From Pseudomonas sp. H9 (GTDB taxonomy: Bacteria; Pseudomonadota; Gammaproteobacteria; Pseudomonadales; Pseudomonadaceae), in NCBI RefSeq assembly GCF_004353925.1, contig NZ_SMOK01000026.1, forward strand, positions 1 through 64,000: DNA of 64,000 nt. Direction: 5' to 3'. How positions within the stretch are numbered: the stretch's first letter is position 1; every line of letters begins with the position of its first letter. Position numbers and translations under genes: made by a program. Positions 28,215 through 36,740 of the stretch are shown in pieces. Below the pieces are notes generated by a model that searched no databases, was not told where the DNA came from, and saw nothing but the letters and a program-made list of their open reading frames with translations.

Positions 28215-28681
28215 GACACGCTCCCTGCAATAACGTCTGAGCTTTTCAGTATCGTCACCTGCAGGTTTGCTTTGCTTCGCATTGAGCGTCAGCGCCATAG
28301 CAATTGATGACACGGGTAGGAGCGGGCTTGCCCCGCGATGCGATCTGACTGACAAACCGCTATCGCGGGGCAAGCCCGCTCCTACAGAGATTGTCGTACT
28401 TTCCTGATTCCATGTAGTCCATTTCCCAAGCATACTTTTGCCGCCTTCAAGGCATTGCAGTGTTCCCGCTTGGGTTCTAGTCTCGGCCTGTTGTTGCCAA
28501 TTGCAACGACCGGTTTTGACAGGCCGATACACCGTGAGCATGTGCAGCTTTAATGGCGATTGTACGTGGGGCACCTTCGTGTGCGCCGAGTTCTCCGGTG
28601 TTCGGTCTGTCAACCCGCGTACAGTTGCCACCCATTTGTTTGACAGCAGATTTGTGGCGACTCCACTCACCGGGAGACATC
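28215..28681. other. Intergenic stretch with one REP
   Basis: About 467 bases between divergent sorA and the DUF6124-like gene. It holds the REP at 28316-28385 and otherwise no supported gene. Confidence 0.6.
28316..28385. repeat. REP inverted pair
   Basis: Facing GTAGGAGCGGGCTTGCCCCG halves in the sorA upstream region. Confidence 0.9.
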
Positions 28682-28909
28682 ATGCTAAAAATCGTCCCAG
28701 ATCCACCTCAAAACACTTACCACACCCTCGAAGACATCCTCGTCCAGATCTCCGAATACCTCGTGTGCGCAATGACTGTGGCGCATCAAACCGTCCTGCT
28801 CCATTCCAGCGCCTCTGGCCAAACATTGAGCCTGACCACCCTGCACGAAATCGACAACGCCCACCGCCTGGTTGAACTGGCGTTGAGCAAGGTTCAATTA
28901 CAGCACTGA
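28682..28909 (+). CDS. DUF6124-like small protein
   Basis: A 75-aa protein starting MLKIVPDPPQNTYHTLEDI, followed by two helices (ILVQISEYLVCAMTVAHQTVLL, EIDNAHRLVELALSKV). This matches the small Pseudomonas DUF6124 family, often found in tandem with DUF3077 proteins, as here. No function is known. GGGAG precedes the ATG. Confidence 0.75.
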   Translation: MLKIVPDPPQNTYHTLEDILVQISEYLVCAMTVAHQTVLLHSSASGQTLSLTTLHEIDNAHRLVELALSKVQLQH

Positions 28910-28971
28910 GTTTGAGCGCCAGCCTTGCTGCCGCGAGGCTGGCGGCTTAGTGCCTGCCAGGAGCGCAACGG

Positions 28972-29244
28972 ATGAGCGAAGAAGGCTTTAAAACCACTGG
29001 CGTCGGCGTGTTCGGTGAAGGCGAAAACGGAACCCGTGCCGAACGCCTGTTCCGGGTAGAGCCCGGGCACGATGCGCCGTTTGCCCTAGAGCAAGCAGCG
29101 CTGCTGATGGGGTGCGTAAGCAAACTGACTCAAGACATGTTGTTTGAGCAGGATGAGACGATGGTCTTGGCCGCTCATTACCTGAGCGGCATGGCCAAAG
29201 CGCTGGTTGAAGATGTAGCGCATAGCATGATGCAAGCGCCTTAG
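28972..29244 (+). CDS. DUF3077 family protein
   Basis: A 90-aa protein starting MSEEGFKTTGVGVFGEGEN, with a Cys-containing helix (LEQAALLMGCVSKLTQDML) and a second helix (LAAHYLSGMAKALVEDV) typical of DUF3077. AGGAG precedes the ATG. It overlaps the 3' end of the convergent transglycosylase gene by four bases. Function unknown. Confidence 0.8.
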   Translation: MSEEGFKTTGVGVFGEGENGTRAERLFRVEPGHDAPFALEQAALLMGCVSKLTQDMLFEQDETMVLAAHYLSGMAKALVEDVAHSMMQAP

Positions 29245-29840
29245 AACCAGCCGCTGTCGTCTTCCAACTCTGCTTTGCACTGCTTGAGCTGCGCACCGTA
29301 GACCTTCGACTGCTGCTCGACCTTACGCGCCACCTGCATCAGCCAAGGTTTGCTGCGGTAAGAGCCCCGACTAAAACCACCTCGCCCCTCGTGGTAAGCC
29401 AGGTATTGGTTGTACGTGTCCCACTTGGAGATCCCCAGTTGCCTCTGGGTACCGGCGGTGTACCAGCCGATGAACATGATCGCGTCATCAAAGTTGTCAC
29501 GCGAGCCGCCATTGCCAGCATCCTTGTACTCGCCCCAGACCGGGTCTTGCGCCTGTGCATAACCATAGGCCGAACTAACCCGGCCCCAGGGAATAACCCA
29601 CAGCAAGTAATCGCGCGGTGGCAGCGCATCGTGCACGAAACTGCTTTCCTGTTTCATGATCGCCATTGCCACATTTTGTGGTGTGCCGTACTTCTGCTGC
29701 ATCTCCAACGAATCTTCATACCAATCGGGGTATTCGCGGAAGATGTTGCAAAGATTGTTCTGATCCCTCGGCGGAGCGGTCGCGCAGCCCGCCATCATCA
29801 CCAGCATTAGTATCAGCGCCCAGACTGGCCCTTGTTTCAT
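29241..29840 (-). CDS. Lytic transglycosylase (SLT-domain) lipoprotein
   Basis: The 199-aa protein has a lipoprotein signal peptide with lipobox MMAGC and an SLT-type fold; the catalytic Glu is in IMKQESSFVHD, and the later motifs SSAYGYAQAQ and YHEGRGGF fit the family. Such enzymes cleave peptidoglycan glycan strands to 1,6-anhydro ends. GGGGCG before ATG 29840 supports the start. It stands alone. Confidence 0.88.
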   Translation of the reverse strand: MKQGPVWALILMLVMMAGCATAPPRDQNNLCNIFREYPDWYEDSLEMQQKYGTPQNVAMAIMKQESSFVHDALPPRDYLLWVIPWGRVSSAYGYAQAQDPVWGEYKDAGNGGSRDNFDDAIMFIGWYTAGTQRQLGISKWDTYNQYLAYHEGRGGFSRGSYRSKPWLMQVARKVEQQSKVYGAQLKQCKAELEDDSGWF

Positions 29841-29984
29841 CCATCGCCCCAGCAAAAAATGAGGGCTTATTCTGCCCTTCGAATAACCCGCAAAGCCTGA
29901 CTCGAAGCAGCTTGCGGTGAAAACCCGCGATGGTGTCAGATTTTCATAGCCCCCGCCTACATGAAAAATGCAACCACAACCTCA

Positions 29985-30038
29985 GTGGGAGCGGGCTTGC
30001 CCCGCGATCCGATGTACCTGACACACCACTATCGCGGG
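29985..30038. repeat. Broken REP
   Basis: The left half and spacer are complete, but the right half stops at ATCGCGGG and is then replaced by unrelated sequence. Confidence 0.8.
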
Positions 30039-30112
30039 TAGTTTCGTTCAGGCTGTCCAGCCCTAAACAAGCCTGGTGGTTTTCCGCATCCTTGATGTCT
30101 GATTTTTCCCAT

Positions 30113-30955
30113 CTACCAGCGGCTTTTCACAATGCCTTTGCAAAATATATCGCGTCGTTCAAGCCGATCTATATGTTGATGCTTGCTGATCTCGTAGACC
30201 CGATTGAAAACCGCACGATCCAGCCCTGGGTAGTTAACCAAAGTAGCCTCAACCAGTGCATCGTAGTCAGCTTCGGTAATGTAGCGGTAGATTTCGCGGT
30301 AATAGAAAAAACCGAGTTGGAAGCCTAGCGTTTCGCTGAAGTAGGCCGTCGGCGTATTAAATCCGTTTTCGAGATCGATGGCTTGCGCCAAACCCTGCCC
30401 CTGCTCAGGCAGCATGACGTTCGCAGCCCAGAGGTCCATATGCGTCACACCTTGGTGATGCAACGAATGCAGCAATTCGAAAGCAGCTCCGATGACTCGG
30501 AGAGTGGCCTGTGGATCACGCCTGATAAGCGTCAGACCATCGACATGCCCCACTAGCAGGCGAGAAATAAAAAAGACGCCATCCACTAAACCCAAGTTCG
30601 AGCGTGTGTAGCCATAACCAGCCACACCGGGCACTCGTGCACCGCGCTTGTGAGCTTCAAAGGTATTGGTCAGTTCTTCTACCGTCCAATCGTACATGCC
30701 GTTGCGCTTGCGGTTGCCCCGTTGTATACGCCATTTTTTTTTCAGCGAATCCAACTGCTCGCGCTTGATGAATAGAGCGCTGCGGGAGCAATCAAGTGGA
30801 GCGCTAACGCGCTTGGCTACCAGAGGTCGTTCGATCAGTTGCACAAGAGCTTGCCGGGTGTGGCTGGAAGGCTCTGCCTGCAGATGCAATGTTGCTCGCT
30901 GATGCTTGAGGATGTAGGGGAAATCCTTGGACCATTTACTTTGCTTACCTAGCAC
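30113..30955 (-). CDS. Kinase-like protein (lipopolysaccharide kinase/RIO type)
   Basis: A 280-aa protein with an eukaryotic-like kinase core: HMDLWAANVML (catalytic loop, HxDxxxxN) and AIDLENGF (metal-binding Asp). This pattern is shared by LPS-core (Kdo/heptose) kinases and related small-molecule kinases. The N-terminal ~80 residues are basic and lack a clear glycine loop. No LPS genes are adjacent, so the substrate is open. GTG 30955 with GAGGG upstream is the probable start. Confidence 0.65.
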   Translation of the reverse strand: MLGKQSKWSKDFPYILKHQRATLHLQAEPSSHTRQALVQLIERPLVAKRVSAPLDCSRSALFIKREQLDSLKKKWRIQRGNRKRNGMYDWTVEELTNTFEAHKRGARVPGVAGYGYTRSNLGLVDGVFFISRLLVGHVDGLTLIRRDPQATLRVIGAAFELLHSLHHQGVTHMDLWAANVMLPEQGQGLAQAIDLENGFNTPTAYFSETLGFQLGFFYYREIYRYITEADYDALVEATLVNYPGLDRAVFNRVYEISKHQHIDRLERRDIFCKGIVKSRW

Positions 30956-31248
30956 AAAACCCTCAATTTGATATCAAAATGCCACCTTACATGAAAATAA
31001 ATTTATCATATTTCTTCATGAATTTTTAACACTCTGTTACGCCGAGGATTGGCCTGAAGCTCAGTGGCCTCACATTTGGGATCTGACAGGCCCGCTCCCG
31101 TGTCTGACCTTAATCATTCAGACGCAACTGGAAACTGTCACGCCCAACAACACAATTGGCACTCACACACCAAAACCAACAGCCCCACACGCCCATAATC
31201 CCAAAACAAAAACGCATTTCGCAGGCCGCTACCCACAGGAGGCCCGGC

Positions 31249-31959
31249 GTGCTGGCATTCATATTGCGCCTGACGGCCCTGTACATCCTGCCATTTGCAC
31301 TGTTGTTTATCCTCAGCGCAAAGCCGGGGGTCAACCCAGCCTGGGATTTCGCCAACGCTGCCGGCTTCTTCTCCGGCCTGCTGCTGGTGTCACTCTTCCT
31401 CTACAGCGGCCGCCCACAAGCTCGCCCCTACTACGACGGCAAGTTCTTCATGAACTTGCACCGAGACCTGGGCTTCGCTGCCACGCTACTGCTGGCCGTG
31501 CACATCGGCGTGCTACTGGTGAGCGAACCACTGGTCATCAATTACCTCAAGCCCTCAGCCACATGGCCCATGCTCAGCGGCACGCTGGCGACACTGCTAT
31601 TGATTTTCCTGGTGCCCACCAGCCTACCCAGCGTCCGGCAGAAAATATGGCGCAATCATCAGCAATTCAAAACCTGGCATTACGGCCTGTGCGCGCTAAT
31701 GCTGATACTGATGTCTGTGCATATGATCAGCGCTGGCTTCTATACCGCAGAGCCGTGGAAAGCGCTTTTATGGACGGCGATTACCGCAGCCGCAATCTTT
31801 AAGCCGCTGCTGCCCCGCCCCTCACTGGCGCGAGGTAACGGATCGAGGCGGCGAAACACTGCCATCTTTGCCAGCCGCCTGAGTATGGGTGTCATGCTGT
31901 TCGTACTGGCCTTGGCGATTGGTTTCTCGCTGCTTGCCAATAGCGACTTACCGCTATGA
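31249..31959 (+). CDS. Ferric-reductase-like / cytochrome b-type membrane protein
   Basis: The 236-aa protein has about six membrane segments with His in mid-membrane positions (LHRDLGFAATLLLAVHIGVLL, TWHYGLCALMLILMSVHM), the pattern of haem-binding ferric-reductase-like domains. It probably carries electrons through the inner membrane. AGGAGG six bases before GTG 31249 decides the start. The end overlaps the tetraheme cytochrome gene (ATGA), so the two are coupled. No FAD/NAD domain is present. Confidence 0.75.
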   Translation: MLAFILRLTALYILPFALLFILSAKPGVNPAWDFANAAGFFSGLLLVSLFLYSGRPQARPYYDGKFFMNLHRDLGFAATLLLAVHIGVLLVSEPLVINYLKPSATWPMLSGTLATLLLIFLVPTSLPSVRQKIWRNHQQFKTWHYGLCALMLILMSVHMISAGFYTAEPWKALLWTAITAAAIFKPLLPRPSLARGNGSRRRNTAIFASRLSMGVMLFVLALAIGFSLLANSDLPL

Positions 31960-32330
31960 AGCGGGCGCCGCTGCTGTGGTGGCTAATTCCAGCAGTTGCG
32001 CTTGGGTATGCGCTGTTTGCTGGCCACGCAGCGCTGGTTCGGGAGCGTCCCCTCCTCCCGCTCAATTTCAATCATCAGGTGCATGGCAAGGTTAACTGCC
32101 TGACCTGCCACCATGACTATGCCGATCACTCGCCCTCTCCACCTTCAGGTGAGCGCACTTGCCTGTTGTGCCATAAAAAGACACCGGGGCTGGCGGTGCG
32201 GATTGAGCAGGATTTCCATGCGTTGTGTCGTGATTGTCATTTGAAGAAGGTGCAGGTGATACATGCTGCGGGGCCGGTTCGGGAGTGTAAGGGGTGTCAT
32301 GTGGTGCCGGCTTTGAGCGGGGTGGAGTGA
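31956..32330 (+). CDS. Membrane-anchored tetraheme cytochrome c
   Basis: The 124-aa protein has an N-terminal membrane anchor (about 6-27) and four CxxCH haem motifs: CLTCH, CLLCH, CRDCH and CKGCH, as in the cytochrome c3/c7 (class III) group. It would sit on the periplasmic face and exchange electrons with the coupled b-type membrane partner. The physiological donor and acceptor are unknown. Confidence 0.82.
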   Translation: MKRAPLLWWLIPAVALGYALFAGHAALVRERPLLPLNFNHQVHGKVNCLTCHHDYADHSPSPPSGERTCLLCHKKTPGLAVRIEQDFHALCRDCHLKKVQVIHAAGPVRECKGCHVVPALSGVE

Positions 32331-32373
32331 ACTGGGTTGAATGTAGCTGAAACGGGGAGTTACTTTCCATTAA

Positions 32374-32405
32374 GGCGTCGTCCTACGAGCTATAGGGACG
32401 ATGCC
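32374..32405. repeat. Inverted repeat upstream of hcp
   Basis: GGCGTCGTCCTA and TAGGGACGATGCC form an imperfect 12-bp stem with one bulged base, about 60 bases before the hcp start. This may be a leader hairpin. Confidence 0.55.
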
Positions 32406-32466
32406 TACATACGGAAATCCACCTATGTGGCTAGCCTGCCTACTTCAACTACAAGGAGTAGCGCCT

Positions 32467-32610
32467 ATGGCCAGTCACGGCTACATGACCCTCACCGGTA
32501 AGCAGCAAGGTTTGATTTCCGCTGGTTGTTCAACCCCCGACTTCATTGACAGCAAATGTCAGGGCGAGCATGCCGATGGAACCATGAAGCATTCGATACA
32601 GCTTTGGTGA
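32467..32610 (+). pseudogene. hcp: Truncated hcp (type VI secretion tube protein)
   Basis: After a good AAGGAG site, ATG 32467 opens a 47-aa ORF beginning MASHGYMTLTGKQQGLISAG, which matches the N-terminus of Pseudomonas Hcp. The match continues to about CSTPD..KCQ, then the frame loses similarity and stops. Full Hcp is about 160-170 aa, so this is an N-terminal stub, cut at the left edge of the accessory island. Confidence 0.8.
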
Positions 32611-32634
32611 GCAGGCTTATATAGAGAGCCAAGT

Positions 32635-32802
32635 ATGATCCTGCCGCTATACATCAGTGTTTCACTTCTAGCAATTGCAGTGGCTTTCCAGGTGGCGAAC
32701 CATCGCGAAAAAGCCCTGACTTGCGGCAGACCAGTCTGGAAGGAATTCAAAGTGCTACGCCGAGCCACCACCCACATTCAGCAGGAGGGTGGTCATCAAT
32801 AG
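32635..32802 (+). CDS. Small single-span membrane ORF
   Basis: A 55-aa ORF starting MILPLYISVSLLAIAVAFQVA (one membrane helix), followed by a basic tail. It starts 24 bases after the hcp stub. I recognise no family. It might be a leftover immunity or effector-linked gene, but this is only context. Confidence 0.35.
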   Translation: MILPLYISVSLLAIAVAFQVANHREKALTCGRPVWKEFKVLRRATTHIQQEGGHQ

Positions 32803-32817
32803 CTTTCATTGCCGAGC

Positions 32818-33072
32818 TTATGCACTGCGCTGACAGTCGAACACGGTAAGTCCTAGGACGAATGACTCGATGGCTTCGATAGTCTGGGTCCGCTCGCCAT
32901 GCAGCAGCCTTGCAGCGGCATTCGCAATCGAGAGCTCGCCTTGAAGAGCGGCATCCACAAGTTGCAGGCCAGCCTCCTTGATGTCATCCGTGAGTGCCAA
33001 GTTGCTCCAAGCCTCCCTCGCTTCGTCGAGAGTCTCGAAGATCGCCCGATAGATGCGTTCCTCCTCGGGCAT
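32818..33072 (-). CDS. 84-aa ORF at the end of the nuclease-STAND gene
   Basis: A helical 84-aa protein (MPEEERIYRAIFETLDEARE) with ordinary codon use and AAGGG seven bases before ATG 33072. It overlaps the out-of-frame end of the preceding ORF (to 32984) by 89 bases, where that ORF uses rare CGA/GGA codons. Either it is a separate small gene, or a frameshift near 33080 split it from the larger protein. No family recognised. Confidence 0.5.
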   Translation of the reverse strand: MPEEERIYRAIFETLDEAREAWSNLALTDDIKEAGLQLVDAALQGELSIANAAARLLHGERTQTIEAIESFVLGLTVFDCQRSA

Positions 33073-33883
33073 CCTGGTTCCCTTGCTGCTCCAATACGCG
33101 CCCCAAAACGTTGAGTGCCGTTGTATCAGTCTTCCCTCTGAATTGCCCGTCAAGCAGGGCTCTGAGGTTCGGGACGAGCAAATTGAGCAGATCCAGGCAT
33201 TGCGCTAGATATGCGGTGTAACTCTTAGCAGCCAATTCCGCGTTGAGAATGGCCAGCCACGCACGATTGCGGGCAACCTGTTCGGGCGCAGGAACGTTCG
33301 CCCTGGGCATGCGTTTGCAAGCAAGCGGGTAGCCACCAATTGTGGACGGGACGATGCTCCCGTCAGCTCCGAGCGCGTTGCTGGAGACAATATCTGCTGC
33401 AGGTGTCAGCGCCATCAAGGTCTCACAAGTCTGATACACCTCGTGATTAAGGTCGGTTTGCACGGAGGTTGCTACATACCAGAAGTCTGAGCGAACCTCT
33501 TTACCTTCCTCGCATGGGCTAAGACACGGCGCCTCAGCCCATGCGACATGGTCGGAGAAGCGCTGGAACAACACCTCTTGCCCTACTGCATCGACCCAAC
33601 TGATCGCCAGCGCCCTGTCGACCCTTGCTGTGACTCTTAGTAGCGAAACTACGGCTTGGAAGTCCGCGTCGACAAGCGGGGGAGAAAGTGTGGCCAGCTC
33701 CCTCAAGTACGAAGCTGGGATGACTTGGCCGAGTAGCGAAGCCATGAGCCGGGTCAAGTCCCCCATGCTGCTCCCCACCTGAAGCGTGCGGCGCAGATCG
33801 CTTGGAGCTAACCGAGCCAAAAAAGCGAGCGGTCAAACCTGAAGCGATGACCTCAGTCCTGATTTCAGTAAACCGCTTGGCAA
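32984..33883 (-). pseudogene. C-terminal part of a broken nuclease-STAND ATPase gene
   Basis: An open frame from 33832 to 32984 encodes helical sequence that continues the STAND protein of 34079-35293 (for example VDRALAISWVDAVGQ, LNLLVPNLRALLDGQF). Upstream, the same frame is open back to 33883 except for one TGA at 33835-33833. A possible internal start is ATG 33766 with GGGGAG before it. The last ~20 codons are Arg/Gly-rich and look out of frame. I judge it a fragment separated from the gene's front by the inversion 33884-34084. Confidence 0.65.
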
Positions 33884-34084
33884 GGATGGCGAGAACCTTG
33901 GGCGCTGGCGGCTGGCCACCTACTTGAGTACACCCACGTGCTTACCCAGGGGCATCGATTGAGCGAGACGCTGCACGCGCAGATTGCTGCGCGGATGAAC
34001 GACGTCACTCGACACGACGAGCTGGATGTCTTGAGGATCGTGGCTTGTGTGAACGCCGCGGGTTGCGGTGCCGATGTGTCAGAA
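33884..34084 (+). pseudogene. Inverted 201-bp segment of the nuclease-STAND gene
   Basis: On the plus strand this segment reads GWREPWALAAGHLLEYTHVL and on to DELDVLRIVACVNAAGCGAD. This looks like the helical/winged-helix region that follows the ATPase core in STAND proteins, but it is on the opposite strand to both flanks. It is bounded by GGCAA (33879-33883) and TTGCC (34085-34089). Turning it round joins RGQDARQ to GWREPW in frame, and VSEL to PSGLLKSG in frame. Length is exactly 67 codons. Confidence 0.75.
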
Positions 34085-35293
34085 TTGCCTCGCGTCTTGC
34101 CCTCTATCCCTCAACTCTCGCCACACTCGCTCAGCAAGAGTGTCGTCACCCTGAACCTTGACCTGGGCAGCGCGACGGTTATCTACCAGCGGATAGCGAT
34201 CCTCCTCTCGTATAGATGCCAAAAGCAGCAGCCCGGGAGTACGATTTACCTCCGCAGTCAACGCGGTCCAACCCTCCGAGAACCCTCGACCTACGTCATC
34301 AATGATGAAGCCGACGGGCGCATCTACAGTCGCTCGTCTGGAGCGAGCAAGCTGGACAAGTGACGAAACTGCTGTCGGCGGCAGACGATGAACCTGAAAC
34401 CAACGCACTGCGTGGCGACTTGCATACGCGACGTCCCAAAGGACTGCTGACTTTCCTGAGCCGGAAGCACCGTGAATGAGCGCGTTTCTGCGGCTTTCCA
34501 GTCCCTGGAGAACGGCTGCACGGAGCTCAGGGCGCTCCACAACAAGTCCTGCGGCTACATGCGATGCCTGCGCATCGACCCCCAGGTAGAACAGCGGAGC
34601 CTCGTCAGAAGTCAGGAAGTCAACTGCCGAACACAAGCCCTCGATTAGTGCTGCCTCGACTAGCGCCGAGGTCAAAAGCGGCTGTAGCGCGTCGAACCGC
34701 TGCTGAACATCAGATACGGCAAGCCCAAGATAAGCGTTCTCCGCGCGAGTGCCGTTGTCATCAGAGAGGTGTCCCACCACGCCCAGGAGGTCCGCAAAGT
34801 ACATCTCGGCTTCGAAGGCGGTGCAAGCCTGTCTAGCCGAAATCTGGACTACTGCGCTTCCACGAGGGTCAGGCAGCACAAGCACCTTGGTTCGCGCAAT
34901 GAGGCCAGCCAGCCCTTTGCTTCCCTTCAGTTGAGCTACAACGGTCGGATAGGCGGAAAGGTCCTGCAGTTGGCGGATGGCAGTGCGACGTTCGCCAACA
35001 TTACTTTCGAGCACCAGCAGAAATTGGTCTCCAGGAAGCCCTTTTCCTTCCCACATTTTCGTGACGAAGCCCGCCACTGAACGAGCTGAAAACGGTCCCA
35101 TATGGTCGCGTCGCGACTTGACCTGCGCGAGCGTTCTAGCGCTGGCCGTCCGGAGCTCAAGATCGTCACCCCCTTCAGGAACGACGCTGCCGTAACCAAG
35201 CTGGCCTACGAAGTTTTCCACAGCAAGGCTTGCCGCAACCGCATCCTGATAGCGGAACCCACGTCCTGCATGAGAGCCAGCTCTTGTCGCCAA
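34079..35293 (-). pseudogene. N-terminal nuclease plus STAND ATPase, interrupted
   Basis: 404 aa are readable. The N-terminal domain (about 1-130) has E40..D44..QVKS (57-60), a PD-(D/E)xK-type nuclease signature like Cap4/DUF4297 proteins. The ATPase follows with Walker A HGASGSGKSAV (about 273-283) and Walker B FIIDDVG (about 325-331). Such proteins act as single-gene phage sensors that cut DNA. The frame ends at 34079 because the next 201 bases are inverted. TTG 35293 with GAGAGG upstream is the likely start, 26 bases after the radical SAM gene, suggesting one operon. Confidence 0.72.
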
Positions 35294-35319
35294 ACCGAAC
35301 CTCTCTTTCCATAACTTGC

Positions 35320-36699
35320 TTAAGAAACACGAAACGGTAGTTTTGATACATCACTCGCCGCAACATCGCAATCAAAGTCAGCGCGCGTGTAGTCACGAGA
35401 GTAATAGGAAAAACTTTTTAACTTGAAGTACGCATCCTTATCCATATAGCGTCGAGACAGCTCCAGGCTTGCAGCCTCAGCTGAACCCGCATCAAAATCA
35501 TGACTTAGATGAATCGCAGAGATCCCGCTTTCATGTGCACTAGCTGAGTCAACTACTTCAGCACCAAGCTCAGACCATTCTCGCAAGAGAACATTTGCGG
35601 CTATAGGCGGCCCATACGCCACAACAGGACCAACCGAAACTCCAGCAATCGAGTCTTTATGATTATCAAGAAACGACCGCGTTTCCTCAAGCGTCGCGGC
35701 CGTTTCTCCGGCATAGAGTAAGACATTTACTTTGGCGGAGATGCCGTTATCCCTACAGGCTTCGAGCAAAACAGATGCTCGGCGAATATAGCGCTCGGGA
35801 TCCTTCGACTTACGCATGTTTAGAATTTGTGTTGGCGAGGCCGTTTCGAGCCCCAAATCAAGCACCTTCATCCCCGCCTCCGCAAGACAAGCAATCGTTT
35901 CAGGCGTAAGCACATCTACACGACTTTCTGTCCGCCACGAGATATTGAGGCCACGAGCTTTTAATGCCTTCGCAAGGCCGGTGCCCCATTTCACATTAGG
36001 GACGAACATTGATGACTGAAAATAGGGCCGGATCTCCCCCCCCCCGTACTGATCAGAGACTGCTGCTAACGCATTAGCCATGTGATTCACCGCACCTAAC
36101 TTCTCAAGTGGTATATCTCGCTCCTCGCAGAACGCACACCCCATGCCACAGCCACGCGACGCTTCAACGCTCGGTTGATAGCGCTCAAAGCCTGAGACCA
36201 AGGTATGGTTTAGGGCGACATCTGGCTTCGGAGCGGAGAGGATCCGCAAGTCAGGCGCCTCAGTGAGCAGGCTGGCTATTCGTGGCTCTGCTAGACCTGG
36301 GACCAAAAGGTCTGCTTCCGGCAGCTTCGCGTGTAACCAGTCAGGATCAGGCCCAACGACCCATCGCCCACCAACAATAATCTTGACTCCTGGATCAGAG
36401 CGACGTACCAGCCTACAAAAAATCTGAGCCCAAGGAAGGGCATAGAAGCTTGGGATGGATAGCATTATCGGGAAATTGGAAGGAAAGACCCCTTCTTCCA
36501 GCAGCCCCCTGAGAACCTCGGCGGGCTCGCGATGCTCACCATGCACCATGAAGGTCGAAGTCCCCATGATATCGAGGGTCGTTGCAAGAGATAATGCACC
36601 GTAATTAAGATAGAGCTGTCGACGAGCAAGCATATGGTCGCGTTTTTTGGGCGATAACATGCCAGCGGATACGAATACCACTGTATTAGAACGCTTCAT
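35320..36699 (-). CDS. B12-binding-type radical SAM protein in a defence island
   Basis: The 459-aa protein has an N-terminal cobalamin-binding-like domain (about 1-150; VGGRWVVGPDPDW) and a radical SAM core with CGMGCAFC (CxxxCxxC, about 184-191), then barrel motifs (RTESRVDVL, LDLGLETASP). The reaction is unknown. It is not a viperin by its length and motif position, but like viperins it sits beside a nucleotide monophosphate kinase. A G10 tract at 36036-36045 (codons ~219-222, after the cluster motif) could switch the gene off by slippage. The start at 36699 lacks a clear ribosome-binding site. Confidence 0.82.
   Translation of the reverse strand: MKRSNTVVFVSAGMLSPKKRDHMLARRQLYLNYGALSLATTLDIMGTSTFMVHGEHREPAEVLRGLLEEGVFPSNFPIMLSIPSFYALPWAQIFCRLVRRSDPGVKIIVGGRWVVGPDPDWLHAKLPEADLLVPGLAEPRIASLLTEAPDLRILSAPKPDVALNHTLVSGFERYQPSVEASRGCGMGCAFCEERDIPLEKLGAVNHMANALAAVSDQYGGGEIRPYFQSSMFVPNVKWGTGLAKALKARGLNISWRTESRVDVLTPETIACLAEAGMKVLDLGLETASPTQILNMRKSKDPERYIRRASVLLEACRDNGISAKVNVLLYAGETAATLEETRSFLDNHKDSIAGVSVGPVVAYGPPIAANVLLREWSELGAEVVDSASAHESGISAIHLSHDFDAGSAEAASLELSRRYMDKDAYFKLKSFSYYSRDYTRADFDCDVAASDVSKLPFRVS
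36036..36045 (-). repeat. G10 homopolymer in the radical SAM gene
   Basis: Ten consecutive C on the plus strand (G in the coding strand) encode QYGGGE. Gain or loss of one base would end translation after the FeS motif. In this copy the frame is open. Confidence 0.95.
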
Positions 36700-36740
36700 T
36701 AAACACCAGTTTCTCTTGACTTTACAGCGAAAGGATACAT

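Noticed and set aside
32296..32307. TGGTGCCGGC as a far attachment site for the tRNA-Thr integrase
   Set aside because: Only ten bases match the tRNA end and they lie inside the tetraheme cytochrome gene; chance is more likely.
33938..34363. Plus-strand ORF of 141 aa
   Set aside because: Its first part is the inverted piece of the STAND gene and its second part is antisense to the ATPase domain, so it is not a gene of its own.
35320..36699. Radical SAM protein as a prokaryotic viperin
   Set aside because: Viperins are shorter and carry CxxxCxxC near the N-terminus; here it lies at about residue 184 after a B12-like domain.
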